From: Anaerolineae bacterium
GTDB taxonomy: Bacteria; Chloroflexota; Anaerolineae; Anaerolineales; E44-bin32
Assembly (NCBI GenBank): GCA_030605795.1
Contig: JAUWHR010000014.1
Span: forward strand, 1 to 64,000
DNA: 64,000 nt
Direction of reading: 5' to 3'
Shown here: positions 39,496 to 49,731 of the stretch, piece by piece
How positions within the stretch are numbered: position 1 is the stretch's first letter
How the letters are laid out: each line of letters begins with the position of its first letter
The notes under the pieces: generated by a model
Told to the model about the DNA's origin: nothing
Database searches by the model: none
What the model saw: only the letters and a program-made list of their open reading frames with translations
Translations under genes and position numbers: made by a program

Positions 39496-40022
39496 TGGTA
39501 CGAGCCGTTTTTCCTGGCACTTTCGATCCTATCCACAACGGTCACATCGACATCGCCCGACGGGCGATGCGGCTCTTCGACGAATTGATCATCGCCGTGT
39601 ATGATAAACCCTCAAAGAGCTTGCTGCTTTCACCACCGGAGCGACTTAAACTTGTGCACCAGACCTTCGCAGACGATGACCGCGTGCGGGTTACTTTGTT
39701 CAGCGGATTGATCGTTAAATTCTGCCGGGAGGTAGAAGCCCAAGTGATTGTCCGCGGGCTGCGAGTCTTCTCAGACTTCGAGCTTGAATTTCGCATGGCC
39801 TTAGCTAACCATCGGCTGGCGCCTGAGATTGATGCCATTGCGTTGATCACCAGTGAAGAGAATAGCTTCCTGAGCGGTTCCACCGTAAAGGAGATCGCTT
39901 CACTCGGCGGAGACATCAGCAGCTTCGTGCCTGAATACGTTGCCGTAGCACTTAAAGAACGATTTAAAGAACTCGGCGAGGATGGACCCAATATGGTACC
40001 CATGACCTCGTTAAGGGATTGA
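39495..40022 (+). CDS. coaD: phosphopantetheine adenylyltransferase
   Basis: AVFPGTFDPIHNGHIDIARRA; VIVRGLRVFSDFELEFRMALANHRL; overlaps recG stop. Confidence 0.95.
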   Translation: MVRAVFPGTFDPIHNGHIDIARRAMRLFDELIIAVYDKPSKSLLLSPPERLKLVHQTFADDDRVRVTLFSGLIVKFCREVEAQVIVRGLRVFSDFELEFRMALANHRLAPEIDAIALITSEENSFLSGSTVKEIASLGGDISSFVPEYVAVALKERFKELGEDGPNMVPMTSLRD

Positions 40023-40122
40023 ACTGGGTTGACCACAATCGATGTATGGTGTACGCTTCGGCCTAAACCTTGCACCCTAGAAATGCGGTCCAATTAGTCG
40101 GAGCGGTGGACCGGAGGGAAAT

Positions 40123-40620
40123 ATGGATATCATGCACCTGGTGGATCGGCTAGAGGAGCTTTTCAACGAGAGCCGATTGATTCCTCTCACCCATAATGTG
40201 ATCGTGGATGAGGATCGCATGCTGGAGATCATCGACCAGATGCGTATATCGATCCCGGAGGAGGTCAAAAAAGCCCAGCAGGTGTTGGCCCAACGCGACC
40301 GGGTTCTCGCCCAATCTCAGGAAGAAGGCAACCGGACAATCGCCCTCTCCAAGAAAAAGGCTGAGGAGTTGGTGGCACGTGATGCTATCGTTGAGGCGGC
40401 GCAGGTTAGGGCCGAGCAAATCCTGGTTCAGGCTCGTGCGGACACAGAGGTTATTCGTCGTGACGCCGACGACTACATCATTGAGACGCTGGGGTCTTTG
40501 GAAGCAGAACTAACCCGCTTAATCGACCAAGCGCGGAACGGAATCGCCAAACTGACCGCCGAAAAGGAGCTATTACTTCAAGTTCAAGGGGATGTATCTG
40601 AAAACCCTGAAGAGGAATGA
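40123..40620 (+). CDS. coiled-coil hypothetical protein (ATP synthase B/DivIVA-like)
   Basis: 165 aa, rich in charged heptads (EEVKKAQQVLAQRDRVLAQSQEEGNRTIALSKKKAEELVARDAIVEAAQVRAEQIL). Confidence 0.75.
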   Translation: MDIMHLVDRLEELFNESRLIPLTHNVIVDEDRMLEIIDQMRISIPEEVKKAQQVLAQRDRVLAQSQEEGNRTIALSKKKAEELVARDAIVEAAQVRAEQILVQARADTEVIRRDADDYIIETLGSLEAELTRLIDQARNGIAKLTAEKELLLQVQGDVSENPEEE

Positions 40621-40672
40621 CAACTGTCACCATTCAGGTTGTTCCCTGAATTTGGGTAGTAATCGACCCTTG

Positions 40673-42346
40673 CTATTCCGCTGCCTCGGTCACTTCATTT
40701 GGTACTGCTTGAGTCAGGACCTTTGCCTTCACCGCAACTCTCTCTAGGAAGGCTCGGAACAACGGGTGAGGTTTATTCGGCCGTGAGAGGAACTCCGGGT
40801 GGAACTGACATCCCAGCATAAAGGGGTGGTCTGAGATTTCTACAATCTCGACCAGTCTTCCATCAGGTGAAAGACCTGAGAACACCATCCCGTGTTCACC
40901 CATGATTTCTAGGTAGGAGTTCTTGAATTCAAAGCGGTGACGATGGCGTTCCTCAACCAACGACTTATGGTAAGCTTTTTTAGCTAGTGTCCCAGGCACC
41001 AACTGGCATGGGTAGAGCCCCAGCCGCATCGTCCCTCCCTTTTCTGAGACGCTCACCTGCTCTGGAAGCAAGTCAATCACTGGATGAGGTGTATTACGGT
41101 CAAATTCAGTTGAATTGACACTTTCTGAGCCGAGTACATGACGGCCGAATTCGATCACCATGACATGCATCCCCAAACAGAGCCCTAAGTAAGGTACTTT
41201 CTCCTGCCGGGCAAATCGGGCGGCGGCGATTTTACCCTCAATACCCCGAGAGCCGAAGCCACCCGGTACGATCACTCCGTGGGCTGACTCAAGTTTCTTC
41301 CAACCCTTACCCTTTTCCAACTCAGCTGAGTGCAACCAAAGAATTTCAACCTCGACACCCACAGCGAGCGCTGCGTGCCGGAGGGCTTCCCGCACGCTCA
41401 TGTAGGCATCCTGAAGCTCAACATACTTCCCAACCAACGCAATGCGAACATTGGGACGCGCGCTGCGTTCGATGGCAATAAGACGCTCCAGATCCAGCCA
41501 ATCTGGTCTTTGCCGCTGCTTGAGCCCCAACCGATCGAGGATAATTCCACCCAGCCCTTCCTGTTCTAATATGAGTGGAATCTCATAAAGAATCGAACAT
41601 GTCGTGAGAGGGATCACAGCCCGAGCATCCACATCACAGAATAAGGCAATCTTATCGCACAAGTTTTTATCGATAACATAGTCGGACCGAGCGATGATGA
41701 CATCTGGTTGGATACCAATCGAACGTAGTTCGCGTACCGAATGTTGAGTTGGCTTGGTTTTCAACTCTCCAGTTGCACCAATGCGTGGCAACCACGTCAC
41801 ATGTACGTACATCGTATTCTCACGACCGACATCAGAGCGCATCTGACGCAGCGCCTCCAGGAAAGGGAGCGACTCTATATCACCCACCGTACCGCCGACC
41901 TCGACGATGATAATTTCCGCCTTGGTTGTGTGAGGGACGAGTCCAATACAACGCTTGATCTCATTGGTTATATGCGGGACGACCTGAATAGTACCGCCCA
42001 GAAAATCACCCCGTCTTTCCTGTGAGATCACCTCAGAGTAGATCTGGCCCGTGGTTACATTACATACTGCATTCAGGCTTGTATCGATAAACCGCTCGTA
42101 ATGGCCAAGATCGAGGTCGGTCTCTGAGCCATCGTCGAGGACAAACACCTCACCATGTTGATAAGGGCTCATTGTCCCCGGATCGACGTTGATATAGGGA
42201 TCCAGCTTCTGGATCGAAACGCTGAAGCCTCGCTCCTTGAGCAGTTTCCCAATTGCTGCTGCTGACACCCCCTTGCCTACCGAGCTAACGACCCCGCCAG
42301 TGATAAAGATATATTTGATCATCACCACCTCCATAACCAGACTCAC
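40673..42346 (-). CDS. pyrG: CTP synthase
   Basis: [45 protein letters not shown] glutaminase motif. Confidence 0.97.
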   Translation of the reverse strand: MSLVMEVVMIKYIFITGGVVSSVGKGVSAAAIGKLLKERGFSVSIQKLDPYINVDPGTMSPYQHGEVFVLDDGSETDLDLGHYERFIDTSLNAVCNVTTGQIYSEVISQERRGDFLGGTIQVVPHITNEIKRCIGLVPHTTKAEIIIVEVGGTVGDIESLPFLEALRQMRSDVGRENTMYVHVTWLPRIGATGELKTKPTQHSVRELRSIGIQPDVIIARSDYVIDKNLCDKIALFCDVDARAVIPLTTCSILYEIPLILEQEGLGGIILDRLGLKQRQRPDWLDLERLIAIERSARPNVRIALVGKYVELQDAYMSVREALRHAALAVGVEVEILWLHSAELEKGKGWKKLESAHGVIVPGGFGSRGIEGKIAAARFARQEKVPYLGLCLGMHVMVIEFGRHVLGSESVNSTEFDRNTPHPVIDLLPEQVSVSEKGGTMRLGLYPCQLVPGTLAKKAYHKSLVEERHRHRFEFKNSYLEIMGEHGMVFSGLSPDGRLVEIVEISDHPFMLGCQFHPEFLSRPNKPHPLFRAFLERVAVKAKVLTQAVPNEVTEAAE

Positions 42347-42440
42347 CGTGGCAACAAAAGGGCGATGGGGAGGGCCGATTTACGGCGACCTCCCCACCAA
42401 ATGCTGGAATAATCCAGATCATCTATAGGTGTTGTCCGCA

Positions 42441-42815
42441 TTAACCCACCAATTGCTCTAAGTCCTCCGCCGCACGACGTATCTCCAAGAAGACCAAGCC
42501 AAGCTTGGCCTGTCGGCGTGTCAAGACAGTAAGAACGGCGTCTGAACCCACGGAGGTGAGAAGAACGTACCCTTGTTCACCGTGAATGTAGATCTCACTC
42601 AGCCCACCCCGCGCAAGCTCTCCTGCTATCCGCTCGCCCAGACTGAGCATGGCTGCCGCCATGGCTGCAACCCGATCTTCCTCAAGCTCCACTGGCAACG
42701 CGGAAGCTATAGTCAATCCATCCATGCTGACCACCGCAGAAGCTTCAATGTCTGGGGTCCTTGACTGCAGATCACGTAGGCGATCAACCATTAAATCGGT
42801 TCGCGATTTCTCCAT
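42441..42815 (-). CDS. roadblock/LC7 domain protein
   Basis: TPDIEASAVVSMDGLTIASALP...MAAAMLSLGERIAGELARGGLSEIYIHGEQGYVLLTSVGSDAVLTVLT. Confidence 0.86.
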   Translation of the reverse strand: MEKSRTDLMVDRLRDLQSRTPDIEASAVVSMDGLTIASALPVELEEDRVAAMAAAMLSLGERIAGELARGGLSEIYIHGEQGYVLLTSVGSDAVLTVLTRRQAKLGLVFLEIRRAAEDLEQLVG

Positions 42816-42966
42816 CGTGGTTTTTTTTCCATGCCGGATGCTTAATATTTGGAGTTTACCATAGGCGTGAGGGGCGAGCAAGCACCATGGTTGGAAGTAA
42901 AAGGAATGTAACCTCATTGAGAGAGATGGGATATTTATCTACTGGATCAAACCTGACCGGCAAGAT

Positions 42967-43527
42967 TCAACGGGGAGAATCAGGACGCAGGCCTGGAAGC
43001 AGGTTCACTACCATCCGAGACAACTCCAGGTCCACTTCCAAGATGACTGCCTCGATGGCCGGGAGTAAAAGTTCAGCGCCGTTTTGGTCCTGGACTATAT
43101 AGACATCGTTAGCGCCAGTCTCAATGATTTGTACGACCTTGCCGAGGGGTTCGCCCTCTGATGTGACAACGTGCAAATCAAGGATTTGCCAGTGGTAATA
43201 AACATCTGCAGTGAGCGGCCCGGCTTCATCGAAGCGGATATGCACAATCTCACCCCGCCAGCGTTCTGCCGCGTCGTAATCCTCGCATCCCTCTATGGCA
43301 AGTAGGAAGCGAGCCTTATGAGATTGGAAGTTACGGATAACAACCGGAATTCGCTTAGATCCAATGTAGACCGTGTTCGAAGGAACTAGGTTTTGGACGA
43401 GATCGGAAAAGGGGTAAACAACCATCACCCCACGTAAACCGTGAGGACGCACAATACGCCCGACAGCCAGATATTCTGGTGGCTGTCGGGCGTCAGATTT
43501 CCTTCTCGAAGAATCAGATGAACCCAT
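42967..43527 (-). CDS. rimM: ribosome maturation factor RimM
   Basis: YLAVGRIVRPHGLRGVMVVYP; VQDQNGAELLLPAIEAVILEVDLELSRMVVNLLPGL. Confidence 0.94.
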   Translation of the reverse strand: MGSSDSSRRKSDARQPPEYLAVGRIVRPHGLRGVMVVYPFSDLVQNLVPSNTVYIGSKRIPVVIRNFQSHKARFLLAIEGCEDYDAAERWRGEIVHIRFDEAGPLTADVYYHWQILDLHVVTSEGEPLGKVVQIIETGANDVYIVQDQNGAELLLPAIEAVILEVDLELSRMVVNLLPGLRPDSPR

Positions 43528-43532
43528 AAGCG

Positions 43533-43760
43533 CTAAATGATATCAAGGTCAGCGCGGATCCCTTTGCGGGAAGCGACGACTCGCAATAATGTGCGCATTG
43601 CATTCGCCACCCGGCCATTACGTCCGATTACTCGACCCATATCCTCATCGGCGACACTCAGTTGCAGGTGCACAACTCTCTGCCGATGCTGCTCGGTTAC
43701 TACCACTTCCATGGGATCATCCACTAGCGATTTGGCGATGAACTCAATCAGGGTCTTCAT
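43533..43760 (-). CDS. KH domain RNA-binding protein (KhpA-like)
   Basis: MKTLIEFIAKSLVDDPMEVVV...DMGRVIGRNGRVANAMRTLLRV. Confidence 0.92.
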   Translation of the reverse strand: MKTLIEFIAKSLVDDPMEVVVTEQHRQRVVHLQLSVADEDMGRVIGRNGRVANAMRTLLRVVASRKGIRADLDII

Positions 43761-43900
43761 GATTACATACCCTTTTTATTACTAGAGAAAACCTGTCTCA
43801 TGCTGCGTCATTTGGAAATTAACGGCTTGAGTCTGCTGAAAAAAGCAGCCGCCAGCAGGAAATTCTCTGTATTGAGTGTCCGGCTCTCCAGCGTAGGCGT

Positions 43901-44671
43901 CTAAGCTGTTTCTTCCTCTGAGGTTGTAACCTCTGAGGCATCCTCGTCCGAACTTGCTTCGGCTTCATCATCCTCTGCCTCGACTTCGTGGGCCTCTTCC
44001 TCGACGCTTTCCTTGGAGGTTTCTACCTCAAGAGACTCCTCGGGGGTTATTTCGGTATCAGGTTCTTCTGAGGGTTCATCGGCAGCGACCTCCACTGCGG
44101 GTTCTTCCTCGGGAGCTTCCTCTGATTCCCCTTCAGCAACGGTGTCTTCAGTAGGCTCCTCCGTGGGGACATCTTCCGAGGCTTCAATCTCAGCCGTCGC
44201 CTCTGAAATCTCCTCCGGTAGGTCGTCCTCAGGTGCCTCCTCTTCCGGAGTTGGTTTTACCTCTGGGGGCGGTTTAGCAGGAACCTTTTCTTTCTTAGCA
44301 GAGGTCTGCTTAGCACGTCGTTTTTGAATTAGGTCATCTCGCCGAGTGCGTGGGTCTACTTCGGGCATGGCAGCTTGGGCCTCTGCAAGCAGGTTCTCCA
44401 GCGGCTCACCCCCTTTATAACGCTCCCAACGATCCAAGGTGCCAAGCGGTTTGAGGATCTTCATTACCGCATCGGAGGGTTGCGCACCATGCTGAAGCCA
44501 ATGAAACAGGCGGGCCTCGTCGATCTTTACCGTCGACGGCTCCGTGCGTGGATTGTAATGACCCAGGATCTCAAGGAAGCGACCATCACGCGGGCTCTCC
44601 TTGTCGGCAGCTACAATGCGATAGCTAGGTTGATGCCGGGCGCCAACCCGGCGTAATCGTATCCGAACCAT
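43901..44671 (-). CDS. rpsP: 30S ribosomal protein S16 with long acidic C-terminal extension
   Basis: MVRIRLRRVGARHQPSYRIVAADKESPRDGRFLEILGHYNPRTEPSTVKIDEARLFHWLQHGAQPSDAV then Glu-rich tail; 256 aa total. Confidence 0.92.
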   Translation of the reverse strand: MVRIRLRRVGARHQPSYRIVAADKESPRDGRFLEILGHYNPRTEPSTVKIDEARLFHWLQHGAQPSDAVMKILKPLGTLDRWERYKGGEPLENLLAEAQAAMPEVDPRTRRDDLIQKRRAKQTSAKKEKVPAKPPPEVKPTPEEEAPEDDLPEEISEATAEIEASEDVPTEEPTEDTVAEGESEEAPEEEPAVEVAADEPSEEPDTEITPEESLEVETSKESVEEEAHEVEAEDDEAEASSDEDASEVTTSEEETA

Positions 44672-44784
44672 AATTTTTGTCTCTCTCCTATCTTTCCTCG
44701 AGTTGTCTGTCGGGGCGCTAGGTGGAGAGGGTCGTGCCTAGAAGGAAAGCACAGTCCATCCGGCGCACAGCCGATTGGCCAGGG

Positions 44785-45069
44785 TCACCGCGGCCAGGAT
44801 GGAAGCCCGGCCACACCGCGTGTCCCCATTTTCTTGAATATCCTGCGTATTTGCCTATATTGTCGCAGGAGCTGATTAACTTCTTGCACCGATGTTCCTG
44901 AACCAGCGGCGATACGACGCTTTCTATTTGCGTTGAGTACCTTGGGTTTGCGGCGCTCGACTGCTGTCATTGATTGAATTATAGCCTGAGTTCGAATTAA
45001 TTGGCCTTCGGCGATTTCTTCATCCAATTGCCTCTGCGCGGCTGCTCCGTCCAAACCGACCGGTAACAT
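44785..45069 (-). pseudogene. ffh: Ffh (SRP54) C-terminal M-domain fragment; N and G domains absent
   Basis: DEEIAEGQLIRTQAIIQSMTAVERRKPKVLNANRKRRIAAGSGTSVQEVNQLLRQYRQIRRIFKKM; in-frame stop just upstream of the ATG; no upstream Ffh NG sequence seen. Confidence 0.82.
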
Positions 45070-45351
45070 TTCCGCTAATCACCGCCGACACACAAGCCGC
45101 CGAACGGGCTGTTTGAAGCAGCTACCGGCCGGCGGAATACGATGTCGCACAATGCCATAGACCATAATCATTGTAGCCTCTAATAGAAGGACGGTCAAGG
45201 GAAGCGGGTAAAGGACTTTACTGCGTAGTTCAGTCATCAAACTTTATACAGTAGAATATTAGCCACTTCACTGAAAATGACCCAAATGCGAGAAAGAGAA
45301 CATACCCTTTTACTAATGGCGGCTGGTATAAATTTAAGCAAACGTATTAAT

Positions 45352-45468
45352 GCACTGAAAAAACTACCTTCGATGAGTAGGGAGGGGTATATGTGGGAGT
45401 GCGGGCGCAGCCCGCACCCCCACATATACCGGTCATCTTCTCGCGGTTGACCTTTTTTCAGTGGAGTC
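45352..45468. mobile_element. MITE-like element copy 1 (~117 bp)
   Basis: TIRs CACTGAAAAAA (45353-45363)/TTTTTTCAGTG (45453-45463); internal hairpin 45386-45430 (one mismatch); flanking ATTAAT direct repeats; second copy at 62191-62306. Confidence 0.75.
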
Positions 45469-45479
45469 ATTAATAGACG

Positions 45480-46346
45480 TCAAGATAGATATCGATCAAC
45501 TAGAAGCGAGAGCTTGTCGCGTGTCTCTGAGGGGATCATCCCTGGGTTGGTTATGAACGCACCCTCGAGAGCCTGCCCACAGTCACAACTACGTTCGTCG
45601 GGGAGATTTATTACCAGGTGTGCAATCGATTTCTGCGCCAATTGGTTGTTGGCTTTTAGGATACGAACGACCATTTCAACCGTAACCGGCTCTTCCGCCA
45701 AATGCCAGACATCATAGTCCGTCACATGAGCCATGACTGCATAGCACATTTCAGCTTCGCGGGCCAGGAATGCTTCCGGCGAGGTTGTCATCCCGATGAT
45801 CGACATACCCCAGGCACGATAGGTGTTCGATTCAGCGCGTGTTGAGAAGCGAGGGCCTTCGATGGTGATATATGCTCCACCCAAATGGAACTTGCCACCG
45901 ACAGTAGAGACACTTTCTGATAAATGACGGGAAAGATCAGCACAGAGGGGATCTCCGACGCTGATATGCGCCACCAGACCGTTACCGAAAAACGACCGCC
46001 TCCGACCATGGGTGTGGTCAAACAGCTGGTCTGGAATTACAATTTCCCCCGGTGCGTAATCCTCGCGTAGAGATCCACAAGCGCTCACCGAGACGATCCG
46101 CTCGACACCTAACATCTTGAGCGCATAAATGTTCGCATGATAATTAACCTCACCAGGGGTGTATATGTGACCAATGCCATGCCGTGCGAGGAAAGCAATG
46201 CCCCGACCCTCAAGTTCGCCTAACATGACTGGCGAACTGGGCTTTCCGAAAGGTGTATCCAACTCACGGACCTCAACCCTCTCTAAACCTTCCATTTCAT
46301 ACAGCCCCGAGCCACCGATCACCCCTAATACGGGTCTTGCATCCAT
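45480..46346 (-). CDS. mtnP: S-methyl-5'-thioadenosine phosphorylase
   Basis: PVLGVIGGSGLYEMEGLE, FLARHGIGH, VSACGSLREDYAPGEIVIPDQLFDHTHGR, ITIEGPRFSTRAES. Confidence 0.94.
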   Translation of the reverse strand: MDARPVLGVIGGSGLYEMEGLERVEVRELDTPFGKPSSPVMLGELEGRGIAFLARHGIGHIYTPGEVNYHANIYALKMLGVERIVSVSACGSLREDYAPGEIVIPDQLFDHTHGRRRSFFGNGLVAHISVGDPLCADLSRHLSESVSTVGGKFHLGGAYITIEGPRFSTRAESNTYRAWGMSIIGMTTSPEAFLAREAEMCYAVMAHVTDYDVWHLAEEPVTVEMVVRILKANNQLAQKSIAHLVINLPDERSCDCGQALEGAFITNPGMIPSETRDKLSLLVDRYLS

Positions 46347-46581
46347 GCGATCTCCTCCCAGCGGGAATGGCGTTATCTTAGCATAGGTGGAATGACTTGT
46401 CAGGAAACTAATTTCTCAACGAATTCTCACTACTTGCCTCGACATGTGTCAAAGAGTGCTAGTAGTCAATCAAGATGATTGTGATTATTAGTTAGATATT
46501 TTAGGGGCGGACCCTCTAAAGTCACCCAGGCATGGGGTTTAAACCAAGCCCGCGTGGAGGGTGTTATGAATCATTTTGATC

Positions 46582-47421
46582 TTAGCTATCGAGAATAGCA
46601 GTCTCTTCTTCAGGCACCGTCTTCAGATCTAGCGGGGTTACTCTATGACGATCTTTTACTGGTTTGAATGGAGGCGCGTACGGAGGGGTCACGTCCGGTG
46701 GACCACTTGGATCCTGCCCATAGATGAGTTCAACCTTGGCGATCAAGATCACATCCCCCGGGCGAAGGAAATGTTTCTTAATCAGGCGCCTATTAACTTG
46801 TGTCCCCGCGCTTGATTTTAGATCGACAATCACATAACCATTTTCCCTAGCACGCAATTGGGCATGACGCCTGGAGACATGGCGGTCGTTGAGAACCAGA
46901 TCGTTGTCGGGTAAGCGACCGATGTTGACAACCTCTTTGTTCAGCGGAAAGTGACGCTTACCTTCAACAACGAGAAAGGCGTTGGCAAGCGGTCTTCTTT
47001 CAACTTCTTTAGCTGGTTCTTTATGTTCTTTAGTGAACTCCAGGGGATCGCTACTATGCCAGGCGATGACCCGGATATCTCCAATTGATAAGGTTGGATC
47101 GGTGGCAAGGGTGATATGCGGCTCCCGGGCAAGAATAAACCCGGTATTCTGTAGGACTTTTTGCATGTCGAGAGCTAATTGCCTCTGTACCTCGGGAGGG
47201 GCTCTTTGCAACTCCCCTGTCTCACGTGGATGGATGCTCAAAGTATATTGATCTGGAGCGTAAGCACGACCGTCTTCGTCTATACGCGAGCATTCAATAA
47301 CCTCTTTAGCGAGGTGACGGGCGACGGCGCTAACCGAAAAGGTGCGCCACGGCAGTCCCTCCAAACTACCTCGTATAGAGGCTTTGAGAGCCCGTTCAAG
47401 CGAATCCGCCCGAATTTCCAT
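46582..47421 (-). CDS. FhaA-like protein: DUF3662 plus FHA domain
   Basis: N-terminal DUF3662-like region; FHA VNIGRLPDNDLVLNDRHVSRRHAQLRARENGYVIVDLKSSAGTQVN. Confidence 0.88.
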   Translation of the reverse strand: MEIRADSLERALKASIRGSLEGLPWRTFSVSAVARHLAKEVIECSRIDEDGRAYAPDQYTLSIHPRETGELQRAPPEVQRQLALDMQKVLQNTGFILAREPHITLATDPTLSIGDIRVIAWHSSDPLEFTKEHKEPAKEVERRPLANAFLVVEGKRHFPLNKEVVNIGRLPDNDLVLNDRHVSRRHAQLRARENGYVIVDLKSSAGTQVNRRLIKKHFLRPGDVILIAKVELIYGQDPSGPPDVTPPYAPPFKPVKDRHRVTPLDLKTVPEEETAILDS

Positions 47422-47483
47422 GAACTACATTATACGCTAGTGTATAAGGACTACAAGCAGTAATTCGTACTATACTAGATAAT

Positions 47484-47894
47484 ATGAAGGGACCATATTT
47501 CGAAGAGGTCGAACATACCGCTGATCGGGCACTCCTGGTGCGAGGGGCGGACCTCAAAGAGTTGCTACACAACGCCGCTCTGGGGATGCTCCAATTAATC
47601 GGCGCCATACCTCGTTCTGGCCCTTCACGGGAGCGGGAAATCGAGGTTCAAGCGCCAGACCGTGAAAGCTTGCTCGTCACTTGGCTAGAAGAATTACTCT
47701 TTGCAATGGAAACCCGCGGGGTGACGTACACAAAGTTTGAACTTCAAATCACTGGCGACACCCATCTGTTCGCCAAGGTACAAGAGATGCCCATTATGGT
47801 AATTACCAGACATATCAAGGCCGTGACCTATCATGACCTTGAGATTGAAAAAACCGAAGATGGCTTGGTGACAACCGTGGTGTTTGATGTATGA
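47484..47894 (+). CDS. archease
   Basis: YFEEVEHTADRALLVRGADLKELLHNAALGML; immediately upstream of rtcB. Confidence 0.92.
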   Translation: MKGPYFEEVEHTADRALLVRGADLKELLHNAALGMLQLIGAIPRSGPSREREIEVQAPDRESLLVTWLEELLFAMETRGVTYTKFELQITGDTHLFAKVQEMPIMVITRHIKAVTYHDLEIEKTEDGLVTTVVFDV

Positions 47895-47908
47895 GAGCGA
47901 GGTGAAAG

Positions 47909-49360
47909 ATGATTCAAAAACAAGATTTCCACAAATTGGGACCGGTTCTTTGGGAAATTCCCACCTCCTACCGACAGGATATGAGAGTACCGGTACGCAT
48001 CATCGCCGACGACCGCTTATTGGAAGCCGCTCTTAGCGATAAATCTATGCTGCAAGCCGTTAATGCATCCACCCTTCCAGGTTTAGTGAGCTACATCATA
48101 GTGATGCCAGATGTCCATCAGGGGTATGGCTTCCCGATTGGCGGTGTGGCAGCAACCCGCTTACCCCACGGGGTGATTTCCCCCGGTGGTATCGGATACG
48201 ACATCAATTGCGGGGTTCGGCTTCTTTCCAGCCACATCTCAGCCAAAGTGGCTGAACCCCACTTGGGGGATCTAGCCAACGCGCTCTATGCTAATTGCCC
48301 CAGCGGCGTGGGGGTCGGGGGCAGCTTGCGTCTTAGTATCAAACAACTTGATCAGATCTGTCGCCAAGGCGCTGAGTGGACGCTCAAGAACGGGTACGCC
48401 CGGCAAAAAGACCTGGAACGCACGGAGGGAGGCGGCCGCATCGAAGGCGCCAACCCCGCTCATGTGAGCCCCCGCGCCAAGCAACGTGGCCGCCCGCAAC
48501 TGGGGACCTTGGGAGCAGGGAACCACTTTATTGAGGTTGATGTCGTAGAGCAGGTATTTCACCCGGAAGCTGCCCAAGCCATGGGACTCGAAGAAGGCAT
48601 GCTATCGCTTCAGATCCACTGTGGCTCACGTGGCTTCGGCCATCAGATTTGTTCCGACTATGTGCGGGAACTTCAGGGCGCCGTCAAGCGCTATCAGATT
48701 CAGCTTCCGGACCGTGAGTTAGTATGTGCACCGTTGGATTCACCTGAAGGTAAGCGTTATCTTTCAGCCATGACTTGCGCAGCAAACTACGCATTCGCTA
48801 ACCGGCAAGTCCTCGTCCATCATGCCCGTAGGGCCTTCGAACAGGCTTTGGCTGGCAAAGTTAGCGACTGGGAGCTACATCAGGTCTATGATATCGCACA
48901 CAATATCGGAAAGATCGAAGAGCATGTAGTAGATGGGGAGAAAGTCCGCGTCTGTGTGCACCGTAAGGGAGCGACACGCGCCTTCGGGCCTGGTTTCGAG
49001 GAGTTGCCAGATGAGTATCGAGATCTTGGTCAACCGGTCCTAGTTCCAGGGAGCATGGCGACTTCCTCATGGGTTCTCCTCGGCACGGAAGGCAGCATGG
49101 CGCTCTCTTTTGGCTCCACTTGCCACGGCGCGGGACGGACGATGAGCCGCAAACGAGCGAAACGAATGGTGCGTGGTGATCGGTTGCGGGAGGAAATGGA
49201 AAGCAGTGGCATTCACGTTCGTGCCCGTTCAATGCCAGGCTTGGCAGAGGAGGCTCCGCAAGCCTACAAGGATGTAGATGCGGTTGTTGAAGTAGTCGTA
49301 CGCGCCGGAATTGCCAAAAAGGTTGCTCGTTTACGACCTTTAGCTGTAATTAAAGGGTAA
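47909..49360 (+). CDS. rtcB: RNA-splicing ligase RtcB
   Basis: [72 protein letters not shown]. Confidence 0.96.
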   Translation: MIQKQDFHKLGPVLWEIPTSYRQDMRVPVRIIADDRLLEAALSDKSMLQAVNASTLPGLVSYIIVMPDVHQGYGFPIGGVAATRLPHGVISPGGIGYDINCGVRLLSSHISAKVAEPHLGDLANALYANCPSGVGVGGSLRLSIKQLDQICRQGAEWTLKNGYARQKDLERTEGGGRIEGANPAHVSPRAKQRGRPQLGTLGAGNHFIEVDVVEQVFHPEAAQAMGLEEGMLSLQIHCGSRGFGHQICSDYVRELQGAVKRYQIQLPDRELVCAPLDSPEGKRYLSAMTCAANYAFANRQVLVHHARRAFEQALAGKVSDWELHQVYDIAHNIGKIEEHVVDGEKVRVCVHRKGATRAFGPGFEELPDEYRDLGQPVLVPGSMATSSWVLLGTEGSMALSFGSTCHGAGRTMSRKRAKRMVRGDRLREEMESSGIHVRARSMPGLAEEAPQAYKDVDAVVEVVVRAGIAKKVARLRPLAVIKG

Positions 49361-49536
49361 CTATCAGCTAATATTCGAGGCCTATGCTCAGAAACCAAAT
49401 TTGACTGTACCGAAAAAGCCCGAGCGCGTGAAAACCCTTTTCCTTCTATTGCTTTATCAAACATCAATAGGCATGTTTGTGAAGCTTTGATTCCACTAGA
49501 TTGGTATTCAACCTAACGGTGTAAGAGCGGTAGCGT

Positions 49537-49657
49537 CCTTCGACTACACTTGCCACTTCGTGGCTCGTGGAGTTTATCCTGAGTGTAGTCGAAGGGCTCA
49601 GGATGCTCACCGCTTACTATTTGCATCCTGAGCGGAGGCCTGAGAGAAGCTCAGGCC
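49537..49657. repeat. dispersed palindromic repeat cluster
   Basis: CCTTCGACTACACT (49537-49550)/AGTGTAGTCGAAGG (49582-49595); GGCCTGAG/CTCAGGCC hairpin 49637-49657. Confidence 0.7.
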
Positions 49658-49731
49658 GAAGTTGAAGGATAGCTAAAGACACCAATCAGAATTGATAAAA
49701 CAATAACGGCTGCTTTTTCAACAGACTCATA

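Noticed and set aside
45237-45470. Minus-strand 77-aa ORF (MTPLKKGQPREDDRYMWGCGLRPHSH...)
   Set aside because: Lies almost wholly within the MITE-like repeat and its hairpin; not a credible gene.
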